From Hypsibius dujardini (Eukaryota; Tardigrada; Eutardigrada; Parachela; Hypsibiidae), in the NCBI GenBank assembly GCA_001579985.1, contig LRSR01009502.1:1-64000 (forward strand): a DNA stretch of 64,000 bases, given 5' to 3'. This document shows, in pieces, positions 1 to 18,305 of the stretch (the stretch's first letter is position 1; each line of letters opens with the position of its first letter). The notes below the pieces were generated by a model, which saw only the letters and a program-made list of their open reading frames with translations, ran no database searches and was not told the DNA's origin. Position numbers and translations under genes: made by a program.

Positions 1-404
1 TTTTAGCCATGCAACATCCAAATGCCTGGCGATTTTAGCTAGCGATAATATTTTTAAATAAAATTTCGACAAAAATCTAGTTTTAAAATGATCATTTCGT
101 TATGCAAAACCAAAAGCCATTTCTGGAATATATATAATTAATTTAAACAACTTATCCTCACAGGTAATTCAATTCTGGCCGTGCAAATTTAAAGCCATTC
201 TTCCACTGTCAAGGCAAATCAACCCAACGGGGTCTGACTCAAGATTTATGTCATGCCACGGGAATAAATTATATGCACAAGTACGAGATGTGAAAAACCG
301 AGATAAATTAAAATCTCAATACAGCAATCAAATAATAACGTCACTAAATACAGAAATAACAGGCAAGTCATCAATCAACCGCTGGCAGAAACAGTAAACT
401 TTAC
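1..404 (-). other. PFDN1 intron, no exon recognised
   Basis: AT-rich sequence after the exon 2 donor at 404-403. I see no segment that continues the prefoldin GRMF motif, so the next exon is probably outside the window. Confidence 0.5.
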
Positions 405-819
405 CTGCCGATACAACGGTAAAGATGGGCGTCGATTGGTTGATCCGACACTTCGGCCAGAGTCAATTCGGAAATTTTGACTGCCCGCGCCGTGCCGCTA
501 ATCTTATTGTCCATCAATTCCACCTGCTGAGCGGTTTCCTGCTTTTTGCTTTGCAGCTGCTGAAAGGCCTGACGGGGGTGGGAAAGGACAGAATTTCGTT
601 TCGAATTTGTGAATGAACGATTGCAACGCACGCGGCTGCAATGCTTGACTAACCGAATTCAACCCATTTTCAGCAGATTATAGCGGTAAAAACAAGATAT
701 CATAAATTGGCTGCAATTCGGTCAGCCTAGCATTGCGGCCACGCGATTTGATGCTAAAATTAAAACTAGTCCTCCCTCGAATTGCTTACCTTTGTTAGTT
801 CCGGATCGGCGGCCTCCAT
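405..819 (-). CDS. PFDN1: Prefoldin subunit 1, first two exons (partial)
   Basis: Beta-type subunit of the prefoldin hexamer, which hands unfolded actin and tubulin to the cytosolic chaperonin. Exon 1 is 790-819 (MEAADPELTK, from the ATG at 819) and exon 2 is 405-568, joined in phase 0 with GTAAG donor and CAG acceptor. The joined 64 residues follow the family closely: AFQQLQSKKQETAQQ then VELMDNKI, ending DAHLYRCIGR, which corresponds to the MYEGVGRMF region before the second coiled-coil helix. The rest (about half of a usual 120-125 aa protein) would lie downstream on the minus strand, but I could not place an exon in 1-404, so it probably lies left of the window. Start chosen because it is the only ATG upstream of the exon 1 donor in frame and gives the normal family length. 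Conserved one-copy eukaryotic gene; identity fairly sure. Confidence 0.85.
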
Positions 820-1312
820 TTTTATGAAAATTCCCTTTCTGCTAACCAAAGTATTCCGATCGGCAAAGAAGCAAAAAGAGGAGCAGTTTGCAGAGGCAGA
901 AAGGGAACAATTTTTTTTCCGAAAAATATGATGAGCGAATTGAAACCCTAAAGTGGAACAAGAATTTGAATCCGCACGAAAATTGGAACGGAAGTGATGC
1001 GCGACGCATCATGATCAGAGATTTACGCTTGATTGATTGGTTTTCGCGATAGCTAAGGAAATATCAAATCCCAAGGTTATCTTGTTTTAACTTCCGTCTC
1101 TAAAATAATTAATTTTTTCTTTTAATTTTGTCGACATGCCGTTTGGCGACATCCATAAAAACAACAGCAGACTTAATTCTAAGATATCATACTTTTAAGA
1201 TGGGATAACAAGTGCCAGGATTTTGTTCATTATTTCTTCACAAGCCCCATCTGTATCGTCATTCTACAACACAAACCCAATTCAGGAAGATAAACAAATA
1301 AATGATTGAATT
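820..1312. other. Intergenic: PFDN1 5' side and CDK10 3' side
   Basis: Both flanking genes are on the minus strand. The interval must hold the PFDN1 promoter and the CDK10 3' UTR. No TATA box or clear AATAAA on the minus strand was seen. Confidence 0.5.
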
Positions 1313-3604
<2,292 letters not shown>

Positions 3605-4100
3605 TTCTTCTGTGGACTCTGGGTGTGGTGGACGGATACAGTAAAGTAATGATGATTCGAGTGTGAACACTTTTTTTCGGAAAAGGAACACAATTCTGAC
3701 ACTAACACATTAATTTATTTTAAATCACAAGTTACATTGCATTTAGCAATTTATTTTAAAAATTAAAAGTTGCACAAAAAATGACTAGTACGTACTGTAA
3801 TGAATCCGTCGGTCAATCCCAGATTCACATTCACATAACCACCTCCATCTCCACGCAGAGAAGTGGAACTGGAAGTTTAAAATTCAATTCAGTTCATTTC
3901 GCCAATCGTCGCGGAGGATGTGTCATCGCTCATTGCACTCAATCAAATGACAACAAAAAATGGCAGGTGTCTCTTAATTTAAAGTCGTCCCATTTCCAAG
4001 GTCGCCTCTCTTTCGCTTGCCTCCATCCTCCTGAAGGCCCATTTGGGGCTCAACTTCCTGACCTCCTGCCGCCCACATTCACTGCCACAAGGTCGCCATC
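3605..4100. promoter_or_regulatory. Divergent intergenic region CDK10 / NAK kinase
   Basis: About 500 bp separate the CDK10 ATG (minus, 3604) and the kinase ATG (plus, 4101). Head-to-head placement implies a shared or bidirectional promoter. The middle (3700-3780) is AT-rich. No TATA box or named factor site could be assigned; this is inference from arrangement. Confidence 0.5.
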
Positions 4101-9245
<5,145 letters not shown>

Positions 9246-10907
9246 CCACTAGCCGATTTTTTTCCAGTCTCGGATTAACTGCGCTTTTTTGGCTAGTGTA
9301 ATTGTTGTTTGTCTGTTGAGAGCTTTTTCCTTCTTCTTCATCAGCACTCCTTTAATTGCGATTTGTATGTGGGTTTGCTTTTCAATGGTGTTCATTGCCA
9401 TTCCTGTCTGACTCGGTGTATGTGTCAGGATGTTCTGCCTTTCAGTCCCCGCGATCCTATGCCCCCTCTCCTTACTGTAATACCCACCTCCTTCATTAAT
9501 TTAACTTTTTATTCCCTGATGAGTCTGCGCACGAGTTTGCTTTTGGAGCATCTCACACCTTTTTTATCGCTTTTTTCGCAAATGATTTTATTAAATTATT
9601 CGGTTTCGCACGTCGTGTCGGCTGACTTCACCGACCAATAGACTGGCAGACAGGCAGACGGACAGACCAGCAAACATACCCGTATAGACAGACAGACAAG
9701 CAGAAAGAGACCGACATATGATGTACAGTAAAGTCCGAGATGGACGGACCAGTGACTATAACTAGCACGGGTATAGACTACCGGTACAGTACTAGTACAT
9801 GAGCCAATGGCTGAAGGCGATTGTAGTGATCAGTCAGCGACCAGACGTACAGCATTGATCACACAGTGCACTCTTCTCAACTCTGGAGAGGGAAGGAAAG
9901 TTTATCGATCCTCCAGAAAATGAACACGGTGGTCTTCTCGGAGCCTGTTGGTGCAATACTAACGTGGTCGATGGTATCATCCAGCGGGCTACCGAAGCGT
10001 TGCGCAGACAGGCAGGCCGTTGGAAAAAGTAATCCGTCTACGCAATTTATGAAACAGGAGACCCGACCTCCAGGACAGCAGTTCCTCCTCCTCCCCCTCA
10101 CTCACTGCTTACTATGCATAGAACAGTAAAAGAGTAATACTACCCACGCCAGGAGTACTCGCCGATTTTTTGCCGTACATCAACGTTACGTATGATGAGG
10201 AAGGAGCCGTCATTGACTCCGCTGTTATCCTTCTTTTCATCCCATCATCACAGCATCTGCCTGTCAATTCACTCCCCACACATCAACATTTATCACCGCC
10301 ACATTTGCAAGGGCATTTTGACATTTCATCTCTTATATCGTTGTGGCCTGTTATTAAAAACGCCATCCCATGATCATCCTCATACGAGTAAAGTACAATC
10401 CTCCTGGATGTGTCCTGTCACTGCCAAATAATCATTCCCAAACAAGTCCTCAATAGGCAAACAACAAGACAACCTACGTGACCGTCAAAATCTCAATCCC
10501 GGACAGCTCCACTGCAAAATCTCCAGTTACGTCGGAAATCTAATTTGAGGTCCTCACTGAAATTTATATATAGGAAGAAAAGTTGTCCAACTTTCATTTC
10601 CCCTCCAGTTATTCCGTCAACAGGGTCTCTTTGTTCGCACGGAAAGCCAGATCGCTTGAGCCAACAGCCAACTACAAAATGTGTTCCCAAAGCTTCTGCT
10701 GCCTTGCAAATTAATTGGCGGATCATCCGGCATTGTGGACGGACCATTTCTGAGCACGCAGCCCACTGTGCAGTGGTAAGTTTCTCACCACGCAGCGACA
10801 CAAGTTTTCTGTAAGGAAAAATTCAGACAATGATAAATATTTAAGTTATAACAAAAAAAGAGATAGGTAGCAGCTCAAAGCAGGCCAATGGATTGAAAGG
10901 CAGGCAG

Positions 10908-10912
10908 GAAGG

Positions 10913-10978
<66 letters not shown>

Positions 10979-11045
10979 GTCGAATAGGGACAGACAGGCC
11001 AATAGACGGATCGACTGGCGGACGGAGAGGCAGACAAACAGGTTA
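10908..11045. repeat. (CAGA)n tract
   Basis: Intergenic; the purest block is 10917-10980, with GACA/CAGA units and a few A-for-G changes. Confidence 0.93.
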
Positions 11046-11507
11046 ATAAACAGACAATTTCTTTCAGCAAAAGAAGCGTATGCAAAATATAGTCACACGT
11101 GCTAGGTCTTCTAACAGAGGAATCTATTTTCGTGATAATTTGGTAAAGTGCCTAACTGCGCGCGGTACATACATGATATATTGATCAAACATAAACAGCG
11201 CAAAAAATGTCCTGCAAGCGTTGAGTACGTACTCGACGGGCACAAAGGCACTCATTTGCTTTCAACTGCAAACTGGATTCTGCGAAGCGACACTGATCGC
11301 ATTGCGTGCTTAAGGTAGGGCATTTGTGCATTTACGCATATTGGAGATGGCGGAGCAAGGTAGAAAAGGGTGCGTCCAGTGCTCACGAAAGCATAAACGT
11401 GGGCGGAGAGAGGAAGAAGCACCCATTCATCCTCCAGAGGTCAGGCAAGTTGTAATAGTATTAATATTGGTAGTTCGCCTGCGGAGTGATTAAATTGCGG
11501 TAATCCA

Positions 11508-11549
11508 ACAGAGAAAGAGAGAGAAAGAGAGAGAAAGAGAGAGAAAGAG
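11508..11549. repeat. (GAGAAA)n purine tract
   Basis: Alternating GAGAGA and GAAAGA units, all purine on the plus strand; intergenic. Confidence 0.9.
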
Positions 11550-11999
11550 GCCCCCATGATGGTTCTTACTTGTTGGTTGTGCGACGGACGGGATCGATTA
11601 TTCCATATGTTCTTGTTTACATCGCATTGGCTAATAATATTCACATACATCGCACTATACGGGCTCCTCAAAGTGCGCCGAGGTGGAAAAGAGGAAATTT
11701 CACCCGAGAAGTATTGATCCAACCCTTTTTATGCGTTTCAAAGGCAAAGCTACTACTACTATGCATGAGGGATAAGAATGCCAGCTTCAAGAGTTTTTCT
11801 TGTAAAATAACACCGGAAACTGCTAAATGGATATCTTTGTGCAGTTTTCCATCTTCAGTAGGTGCATGTTTCTTCATGATTCCTTTTCTATAGCCAGCGC
11901 TGATAGCATTCGACCAAAGGAACTCTAGTGTAAACGAGACAGACCTCTCGATAACCGAAGTAATTGCAGCCAACCAGGCAGGCAGGCACGCGAACACAC

Positions 12000-12017
12000 A
12001 GACACACACAGGCAGAA

Positions 12018-12048
<31 letters not shown>

Positions 12049-12056
12049 CAGACAAA
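12000..12056. repeat. (CACA)/(CAGA)n tract
   Basis: CACACAG units followed by a clean (GACA)n run of about 30 bases; intergenic. Confidence 0.88.
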
Positions 12057-13471
12057 GAAGCAAATCTTCTGCCTGAACTGTCGTATAACCAATGGATTAT
12101 TCTGGACTGATTGTGATAAAACACCTAATCACTACAAAAAAGCCAAATGTCAAGACAAACAGAGAGACAGGTAGAAAAGCAGACAATGAGTAAATCACTC
12201 AGCTAGAAGGTTATCCCATCATGATGGAAGACATTTTCTCCTGACTTTGTGTTAGCAAATTTACATGGCCCATTGAGATTGCGAGACATATGGCGTGTGT
12301 TTTTGTCTGTGCCTTTGTAATGTCTGTGATAAATGCCGCTTTCCATATGTAGCCGTTTTTTTCTGTACACTGTCATAAAAAGAGCGAGCACCGCACACAC
12401 ACACATGCCGGATAAATGAATTGAATGGTGGGCGGCCTGGCATACGAGACAACAGACGAAGCGAAAAAAAGGAAGGGAATCAGACGGAAGCCGGCACACA
12501 GGCAGAGAGAGATAGACAGTCGAGAAAATGAATAGGCCCCATAATTGGTGTAGTTTGATGTCTGAAAAGTAGATTACAGGGCTCCTATCGGCGTTCCCTC
12601 CGGAGGATGATGAGCGGGTTCGTCGTCGTCATCGTCTTCTCTCCCTGCTATAGCTTTCGCTCTTTAGTCAGTCCGCTTGACGGGTGATTAAGCAGACATT
12701 TTACCAGCAAATAATAAAAATGGTCCGCCTTATGCGTTGTAACGTGTTTCTGCATGGACGACTGCCCACACCGTTCGTTCGTTCGTTCGTTGGTGATGAT
12801 AATGTCGTGAGAGGACCTTGCTTGCGTGACTCGGAAGTCCGCATCGGGACCTGCAACCTCTTCCCCTTCTCCTTCTCCATCCCCTCCAACAAGGAGTAAT
12901 CCTTACGTAAAAGTCGAGTTCCTTCTTTTCCTTTTTCCTGTCAAGTCGACCGGGGTTGAATGTAACCAGCAATTTTGTCAATTAATGATTATTCCTTGTC
13001 TATACTTGACTGCCTGAATTATCCACTCTCTCGAACAGGGAAGGTTGGTGGGATAAGGAGAAAGCAGCTTTTTATTTCTGACTGATCAACAGGAAAAGGG
13101 CGCTTTTCATCACCCTCTTTGCGTGTATGATGCGTGCGTTGTATGCTGATCAATTACTCCTTTTTTATATTGTATCTATATCATTTTCCCCGTGTGAAAA
13201 TAATATATATATGTATATACACATTTTTTACAATAATTTGTTCTTATTAATAGAAAAAAATAGAGAAATAATACATAGTAAGCACATTGTCTTTGAAGGT
13301 AGATGACATTTATTCACGACCACGTTTAATTTGTTTCCAGCTCCAACCCGGTCATCATTGAGGCGGTATCGCTGCTTCAGTCGTGTCTGGCTGGAATAAT
13401 CTCCGGCTTATTGGGGAGCAGGAAAAGCTGATTTTGCTCGCTCACGAAGGGAGTGTTGTGCCTCTTGGAAT

Positions 13472-16400
13472 ATGGATGAGCCGGGTCCTTCGCATTCGCC
13501 TTCCGGCTCTTCAAGTGGTCTGCCCACCGCCATCCGGCATACCCTCACCGTGCAGCGACCCAACACGGCCGGTTCCGGTTCCGGTTCAGGTTCGCGCAAG
13601 AGCAGCGTCAGCGACTGCGACAGCCCATCCGCCGGCAGTGACTTCCACGTCAGCAGCCTGACCTATCGCGATTTCTTTCCCAAACTCCTTGAGGAGGGCT
13701 CCTCTTTCAAGAGTCCTATTTGTAAGTTATACTACCCTGAGTATGCTGGAATGGAGAGGTCCACGAAAGTCAGACAACAACTCACCTAGACCTGGCTGGA
13801 ACCTCAGACAGACATTAAAACGGATTCGGTCAGACATATCTATTGAAACATACTCAGATACAGACAGAGAACTATAATCCAAATCTGTCGTCCGACATAC
13901 AGTATAACAAACTCACAGGCTGAAAACAGATCAGACATAAGCACAAGCCTCACAGACACCAACTCACACAGCTATAAAATTGGAAATACAACGTTTACAC
14001 AGACAAACAGACATTTAGACACAAATATATGAAGACTTATGGAAACAGATCCAGATAGGAGTCTGGCAAGACGTAGAGCATTCAGATAAGAAGAAGAGGA
14101 ATGAATGCCCAGACATGTACAGACAATCGGACGCAGGACATCCAGCCTAGTAGTGTGCAACGGAAGACTCTGACACTAGAATAGGACGAGCGAACATATA
14201 ATGACGTCAAACAGAGACAAGGAACAACTGGAGGTGTAATCAGAAATTCTATCAATAAGGCAGGCACTCACAGGCACTATAGAAAATGCAGACATAGAGA
14301 CAGTAAAACATTCAGATATAAGCGAAGCCCAATTTCCGACAGAGATATTGAAGGGCAAGAAGCAGACATGGATGTATGCAAACATTCAGGCACAAACCAA
14401 ATAGACACTCAGACATCATCAAAACAAACATCAAACCATAGGACATTAAGACGTCCACACGTCAACAAAACAATATTTGATCGTCTTCCATTCCTCCATT
14501 TCGTTAGACGAAGAATTTGGCTTCTTGATTGCCCGGGCCAACGAATGGCTGTCTTCCCATCGCGAATTCGACGTACTGAACGTCGAATGTGTGGAGATCC
14601 TCACGCCGCACAACACCAAAGTCGTTGATCCCAGTAAAGGTCAGTTTAACGAGTCTGCCTTACGACTTTACTCCATGCAACGCGCAGCAGTTGATTGACG
14701 ATCACTTCACTCTCGGACATATTTTATGTCACTTTTCTCCTCCAGCTGCGTATATCGAGAGGAACAAGGACTGGACGGAGTTTGTGCGGGGACTCCGGAT
14801 GTGGCTCATCCCGGCACTGCCCAAAGGCAGGACCCACACCAAACCCGGCTGGCTTCGTTACTTCGACGTTGTGCCCGGTAAAGGAAATCGTTTTCATGGA
14901 AAACAGCTTCTTCCCTGCTGCGGTCAGATATGCCTCATTAAATTTTAGAGTGCACCCACGCGGGAATTGTCTCTATTGAGTATACTCGACTCAGCGGCCT
15001 GGTGGAAGCCCTCAATGATAAGTTACGTCATCAACCTATCAACGGAGATATTATGGCGGTCCAGACATTGACCCTGCGCTTTCATTCCAATGGTAAAGTT
15101 CATCACTTTCATGTGTTTGCCTGTGTGCCTGCCTGCCTGCCTCTCTATCTCTCTGCCCGTCTGTCTGAATGTCTGAATGCCTGTCTGTCTGTTTGTCTGT
15201 CTTTCTGCCTGTCTGCTAACGTGCAAGCATCCCTCCTTCGCTGACTGATCGGTCTGCCTCCGTCTATGCGACTGTTTTCCGTACGTCTGTCTGCAGGCAA
15301 TTGGCATGTCGGTCTGTCCATCATTTGTCTGAACATCCATGTTCGATGCCTGTAAACATTTCCTTGTCTTGCAGAGGGAGTTGATTCGAACCGAACATGC
15401 TTCTCCCTCCACGGGCAAAAACAGCGGATTCGTTTGTACTTTTTGCGAGTTTTTTATATGGAATTTGGGGACGCATCCTCAGCCAAACTGGAGTGCCTTG
15501 AAGATATTGGTGAGGAATTTTGCCTGTGACCGGTCGATGTGTCTACGTACCAGTATACTGGAGATACCGGTTGCAGGTATTGTGGATTTTGTTCCCCAAA
15601 TTATGCGCCACACGACAACAGGTCGCCAGCACATCGAACCTTTGTCTTCCGTAATCACCCGGTCTGGTGACTGGTTCATAAGGTATCGCAATATATTGTT
15701 GTAGATATCAGTGTGTCAGCTAGTTTCTATGCCTTTATTTGTGCCTTTTTCTGTGTTTGTGTCTGCGCATGTGTGTTTGTGTCTGTGTCTATGTCTGTGT
15801 CTGTGTCTGCGTCTGTGTCTGTGTCTGTGTCTGCTGTGTCTGTATCTGTGTCTGCGTCTGTGTCTGTGTCTGTGCGTATGCCTGTGTTTGTGTCACTGGA
15901 TTAACATCTGTTTTTGTCTCGTGCTTTCTTGCCGCATTCATCGCACATGTCTTTCGGACCTTCAACATGCATTCTTTTAACATTGTAAAATGTTATCAAG
16001 GTACCAAGAAGACGGTCATCCGGGCCTCCGGGTAGTCAACATCCAGACAGTTGTGCTTCATGTTAAGGACAGCAAAAATACAGACACTCAGCAGGTAGGT
16101 CGCTGCGATTGTGATGCCTGTCGTGTCTGTGCTCTTCCTCTGGAGCTGACTGAGCCACTAGTACTAATAATTTACAGACATTCTACATGGCGACCGGGGA
16201 CGGTGAACGCTTCTTCTACGAGCTCCGTTTCATTCGACTTATTTACGCGCGACAAACCAAATCTGAGTGCCTGGAGCCGTTGCCCGTCTTCCCTCGGGTC
16301 TTTATGAAACTGTTCTGTCCTACACAAACGCTCACCGTGAGTCTTACAATCACTTCACATCCGACCATCATCACATCACTACACAAATAGTACACTGGGA

Positions 16401-17363
16401 CTTGCTTTTCAGGCCGAAGCGCACTCCAAACGCCATCCCAAATTCGGCAACGTTCCCGACATTGTCGGTAAGGGCGTCGAAGGGAATCATATAGTAATAA
16501 TGTGTGCCGTCCGCGGGAGACCTCGAGGGGTCGAGTGCGCACTGCCCCGTGACGTCAATGCAAAGAGCTCTCGCGCGAGCGCCTCTTCCGTTGACACAAA
16601 TGCAATTTGCTCAATTTATCCTATTGTACAAACATATAGGCCGAGTACAGGAGTGGATTTCCGAGGACCATCCGCCCATTATTGGCATAGAGACCCATGG
16701 CTATAGCTCCTACTTTGGTGATGAGATTATCATCACCGCGGAATCACCCTACTTATACGATCAGGTCTCTTCGTATATTTCTCTCTTTGCCTGTCTGCAT
16801 GCCTGCCTGATTGTCGATTGTCTGTGTCTCTTTGCTGGCCAGTTTGTCTATCTGTTTGCCTGACTGTCTGTTCCGTTCGACCATCCGTCCGTCCGACTAT
16901 CCGATCGTCCGTCCGTCCGCCCGACAGGGTTTTTCGTTTTCTACGTCACTGCAAAGTTGTCTCTTTCGGCTTGCAGGGTCACGAGGACAAATTTTGGATC
17001 CAGTCAATTCGAGTCTATTACGAAGGCGATTACGTAGAGTCGTCGCAAGAGCTTCCCTCGCCAGGATTACGGAAGGAACGACGCGGCAGCTCGGTCCATG
17101 GAAAACGGCCGGTGGAGCATAGACTATCCGGATCGGCTGCCGCAGGTTCACCGGGTTCGGGATCCGGGCAGGGTTCATGGCCGCCGTTAGCTGCGGGATC
17201 GACGCTAGCGCCGGTTGATTCAACGGAAACCAAACAGGAATCGGCTTCCCCGCGTTTGTCTCCTCGACGGCGCAGCACGAAGGAGGATTTGGGTCATGAG
17301 TTTAGGGAGTTTAATCGAGCACAGGAAGCGTCTAAAAATGACAAGGAATGTCGCATTTCGTAA
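13472..17363 (+). CDS. Protein of four divergent tandem repeats, family not recognised
   Basis: Eleven exons: 13472-13721, 14508-14639, 14746-14877, 14949-15092, 15375-15509, 15577-15682, 16001-16094, 16178-16336, 16413-16467, 16640-16764, 16977-17363; 1719 nt, 572 aa, phases consistent. I do not recognise a named domain. The N-terminus (1-80) is Ser/Gly-rich and the C-terminus (from about 470) is Ser/Arg/Pro-rich; both look disordered. Between them are four related units (about 88-167, 176-262, 265-372, 385-465), each with an amphipathic start (ANEWL, LNDKL, SGDWF, VQEWI), a V-N-hydrophobic-E/Q-T/C core (LNVECVEI, MAVQTLTL, VVNIQTVV, IIGIETHG), a Tyr/Phe region and an aromatic-rich strand ending each unit (FVRGLRMW, YFLRVFYM, YELRFIRL, IQSIRVYY). 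VVPE or FVPQ boundaries separate units. Exons 2-5 are all phase 1-1 and 132-144 nt long, which fits tandem exon duplication. No signal peptide or membrane segment seen, so probably cytosolic. Function unknown; a broadly conserved but unnamed invertebrate family is possible. Confidence 0.8.
15118..15300. repeat. TCTG/TGCC tract in intron 4 of the repeat-protein gene
   Basis: Degenerate TCTG and TGCC units inside the intron between 15092 and 15375. Confidence 0.88.
15770..15900. repeat. (TGTCTG)n tract
   Basis: Hexamer-like TGTCTG/TGTCTA units in the intron between 15682 and 16001; differs from the usual tetramer tracts of this window. Confidence 0.9.
16775..16925. repeat. TCTG then CCGTCCGA-rich tract
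   Basis: Intron between 16764 and 16977; TCTG units turn into a GTCC/CCGT-rich stretch at about 16880-16920. Confidence 0.8.
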
Positions 17364-18130
17364 CATCATTTGTATCCTTGATGCTGTCGAGTCGATCCTC
17401 AACGAAGTCACTTACCTACATAGCTAGAGCTTTTCTCAATATGCTACTGCAACAATCCGTAAAGGTTTAGATCGAGGGGAACTTCCTGATACAATTATGT
17501 TTCGTACAAGTACAGATTCTGTACTTACTGTCGCTGACACCCTGCAAAAGGGACAATTCATTAGCGGAAGACTGCCAGAGGTCCTTGGTTCACCTCATCA
17601 TTGATAACGGACGGTTATTGAGAAAAACAGGAAGAAAAGAAAAGAGCAACCGCATTAAATAAGGAGGAGAAATGAAGCCAACAGACGCAGGGAAGGAAAG
17701 GCCTAATCAAAAGGAAGGGGAGGGCTCATGTGAGGCAGCCATCTAGCTCTATCCATGATGGTCGCTGGTGTTGTTTAGTAACATGTTTCAATTTAAATAA
17801 ATAAATAAATTTAAATCTACGGGTAAAGTTTATTTGAATGAAAACCTGGAAGGACTAGTGTATTTTATAAACCTGGAAAGAATATTTTATTAACGTCACT
17901 TAATTTGTTTTAAACATTAGGATATAATATTATTTCAAGTGCTGAAGAGTGGCTCACTTTTAGGTTTCTTTTACATCACACCTATTCTTCAATATCTTTC
18001 TGAATTTGTTCGAATTTGCGTTTTTTTTACTCTAGTTCCTACTGGGATTGTATACTAGTACTACAGTAGTAGTCAAAACTGGAGAAGAGCTACCAACTGT
18101 AATTAGTTATAATTATTCTAGGACCACATA
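17364..18130. other. 3' flank of repeat-protein gene
   Basis: Probable 3' UTR and intergenic DNA. Overlapping AATAAA hexamers at about 17796-17809 are the best poly(A) signal for the upstream gene. No coding sequence recognised. Confidence 0.5.
17796..17801 (+). promoter_or_regulatory. Possible poly(A) signal AATAAA
   Basis: First of several overlapping AATAAA copies, about 430 bases after the stop codon of the repeat-protein gene. Low information in AT-rich DNA. Confidence 0.35.
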
Positions 18131-18276
18131 CCGTTTTGTCCCGCTCTTAAGAAAACAGCTAAGTGCCGCGTCAGTGCTCCACACACACACACGCCGCTCA
18201 AATTTACGCTGACAAGGCAGAAGGAACGCCCCGCCCCCTACATTATAAAGCTGTCCCTTGAGAGCGAGTGAGAGTC
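18131..18276. mobile_element. Diverged palindromic MITE, same family as 36348-36500
   Basis: A roughly 145-bp element whose ends and middle match the intact copy at 36348: a shared CTGTCCCTTGAGA end segment, a shared CACACACACA core and a GCCGC-rich left arm. The inverted repeats are decayed here (left arm reads CTTAAGAAAACAG where the right arm predicts CTCAAGGGACAG). Possible TA target duplications at 18129-18130 and 18277-18278. Non-autonomous DNA transposon; older than the other copy. Confidence 0.65.
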
Positions 18277-18305
18277 TACGATAACTGGCCAAGATGAGAC
18301 GGGAG

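Larger units (their letters stand above)
9246..13471. other. Intergenic region, no gene recognised
   Basis: The first few hundred bases are probably the 3' UTR of the kinase gene. The rest holds CAGA tracts (9635-9715, 10908-11045, 12000-12055), a GAGAAA tract, and a few open stretches up to about 100 codons on the minus strand (for example 10493-10801 and the 11668-11890 part) that I could not link to any family or to convincing splice partners. A likely 5' UTR acceptor for the next gene (TTTCCAG) lies near 13340. Confidence 0.5.

Noticed and set aside
10493-10801. 103-codon minus-strand frame between the kinase and the four-repeat gene
   Set aside because: No recognisable family, no convincing flanking splice sites or partner exons, and other frames across it are also open.
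11668-12063. 131-codon minus-strand frame
   Set aside because: Its first third is repeat-derived; the remaining part has no recognised similarity and no splice partners.
14368-14628. Frame overlapping exon 2 of the four-repeat gene
   Set aside because: Out of frame with the phase-consistent exon chain and begins in intron sequence.
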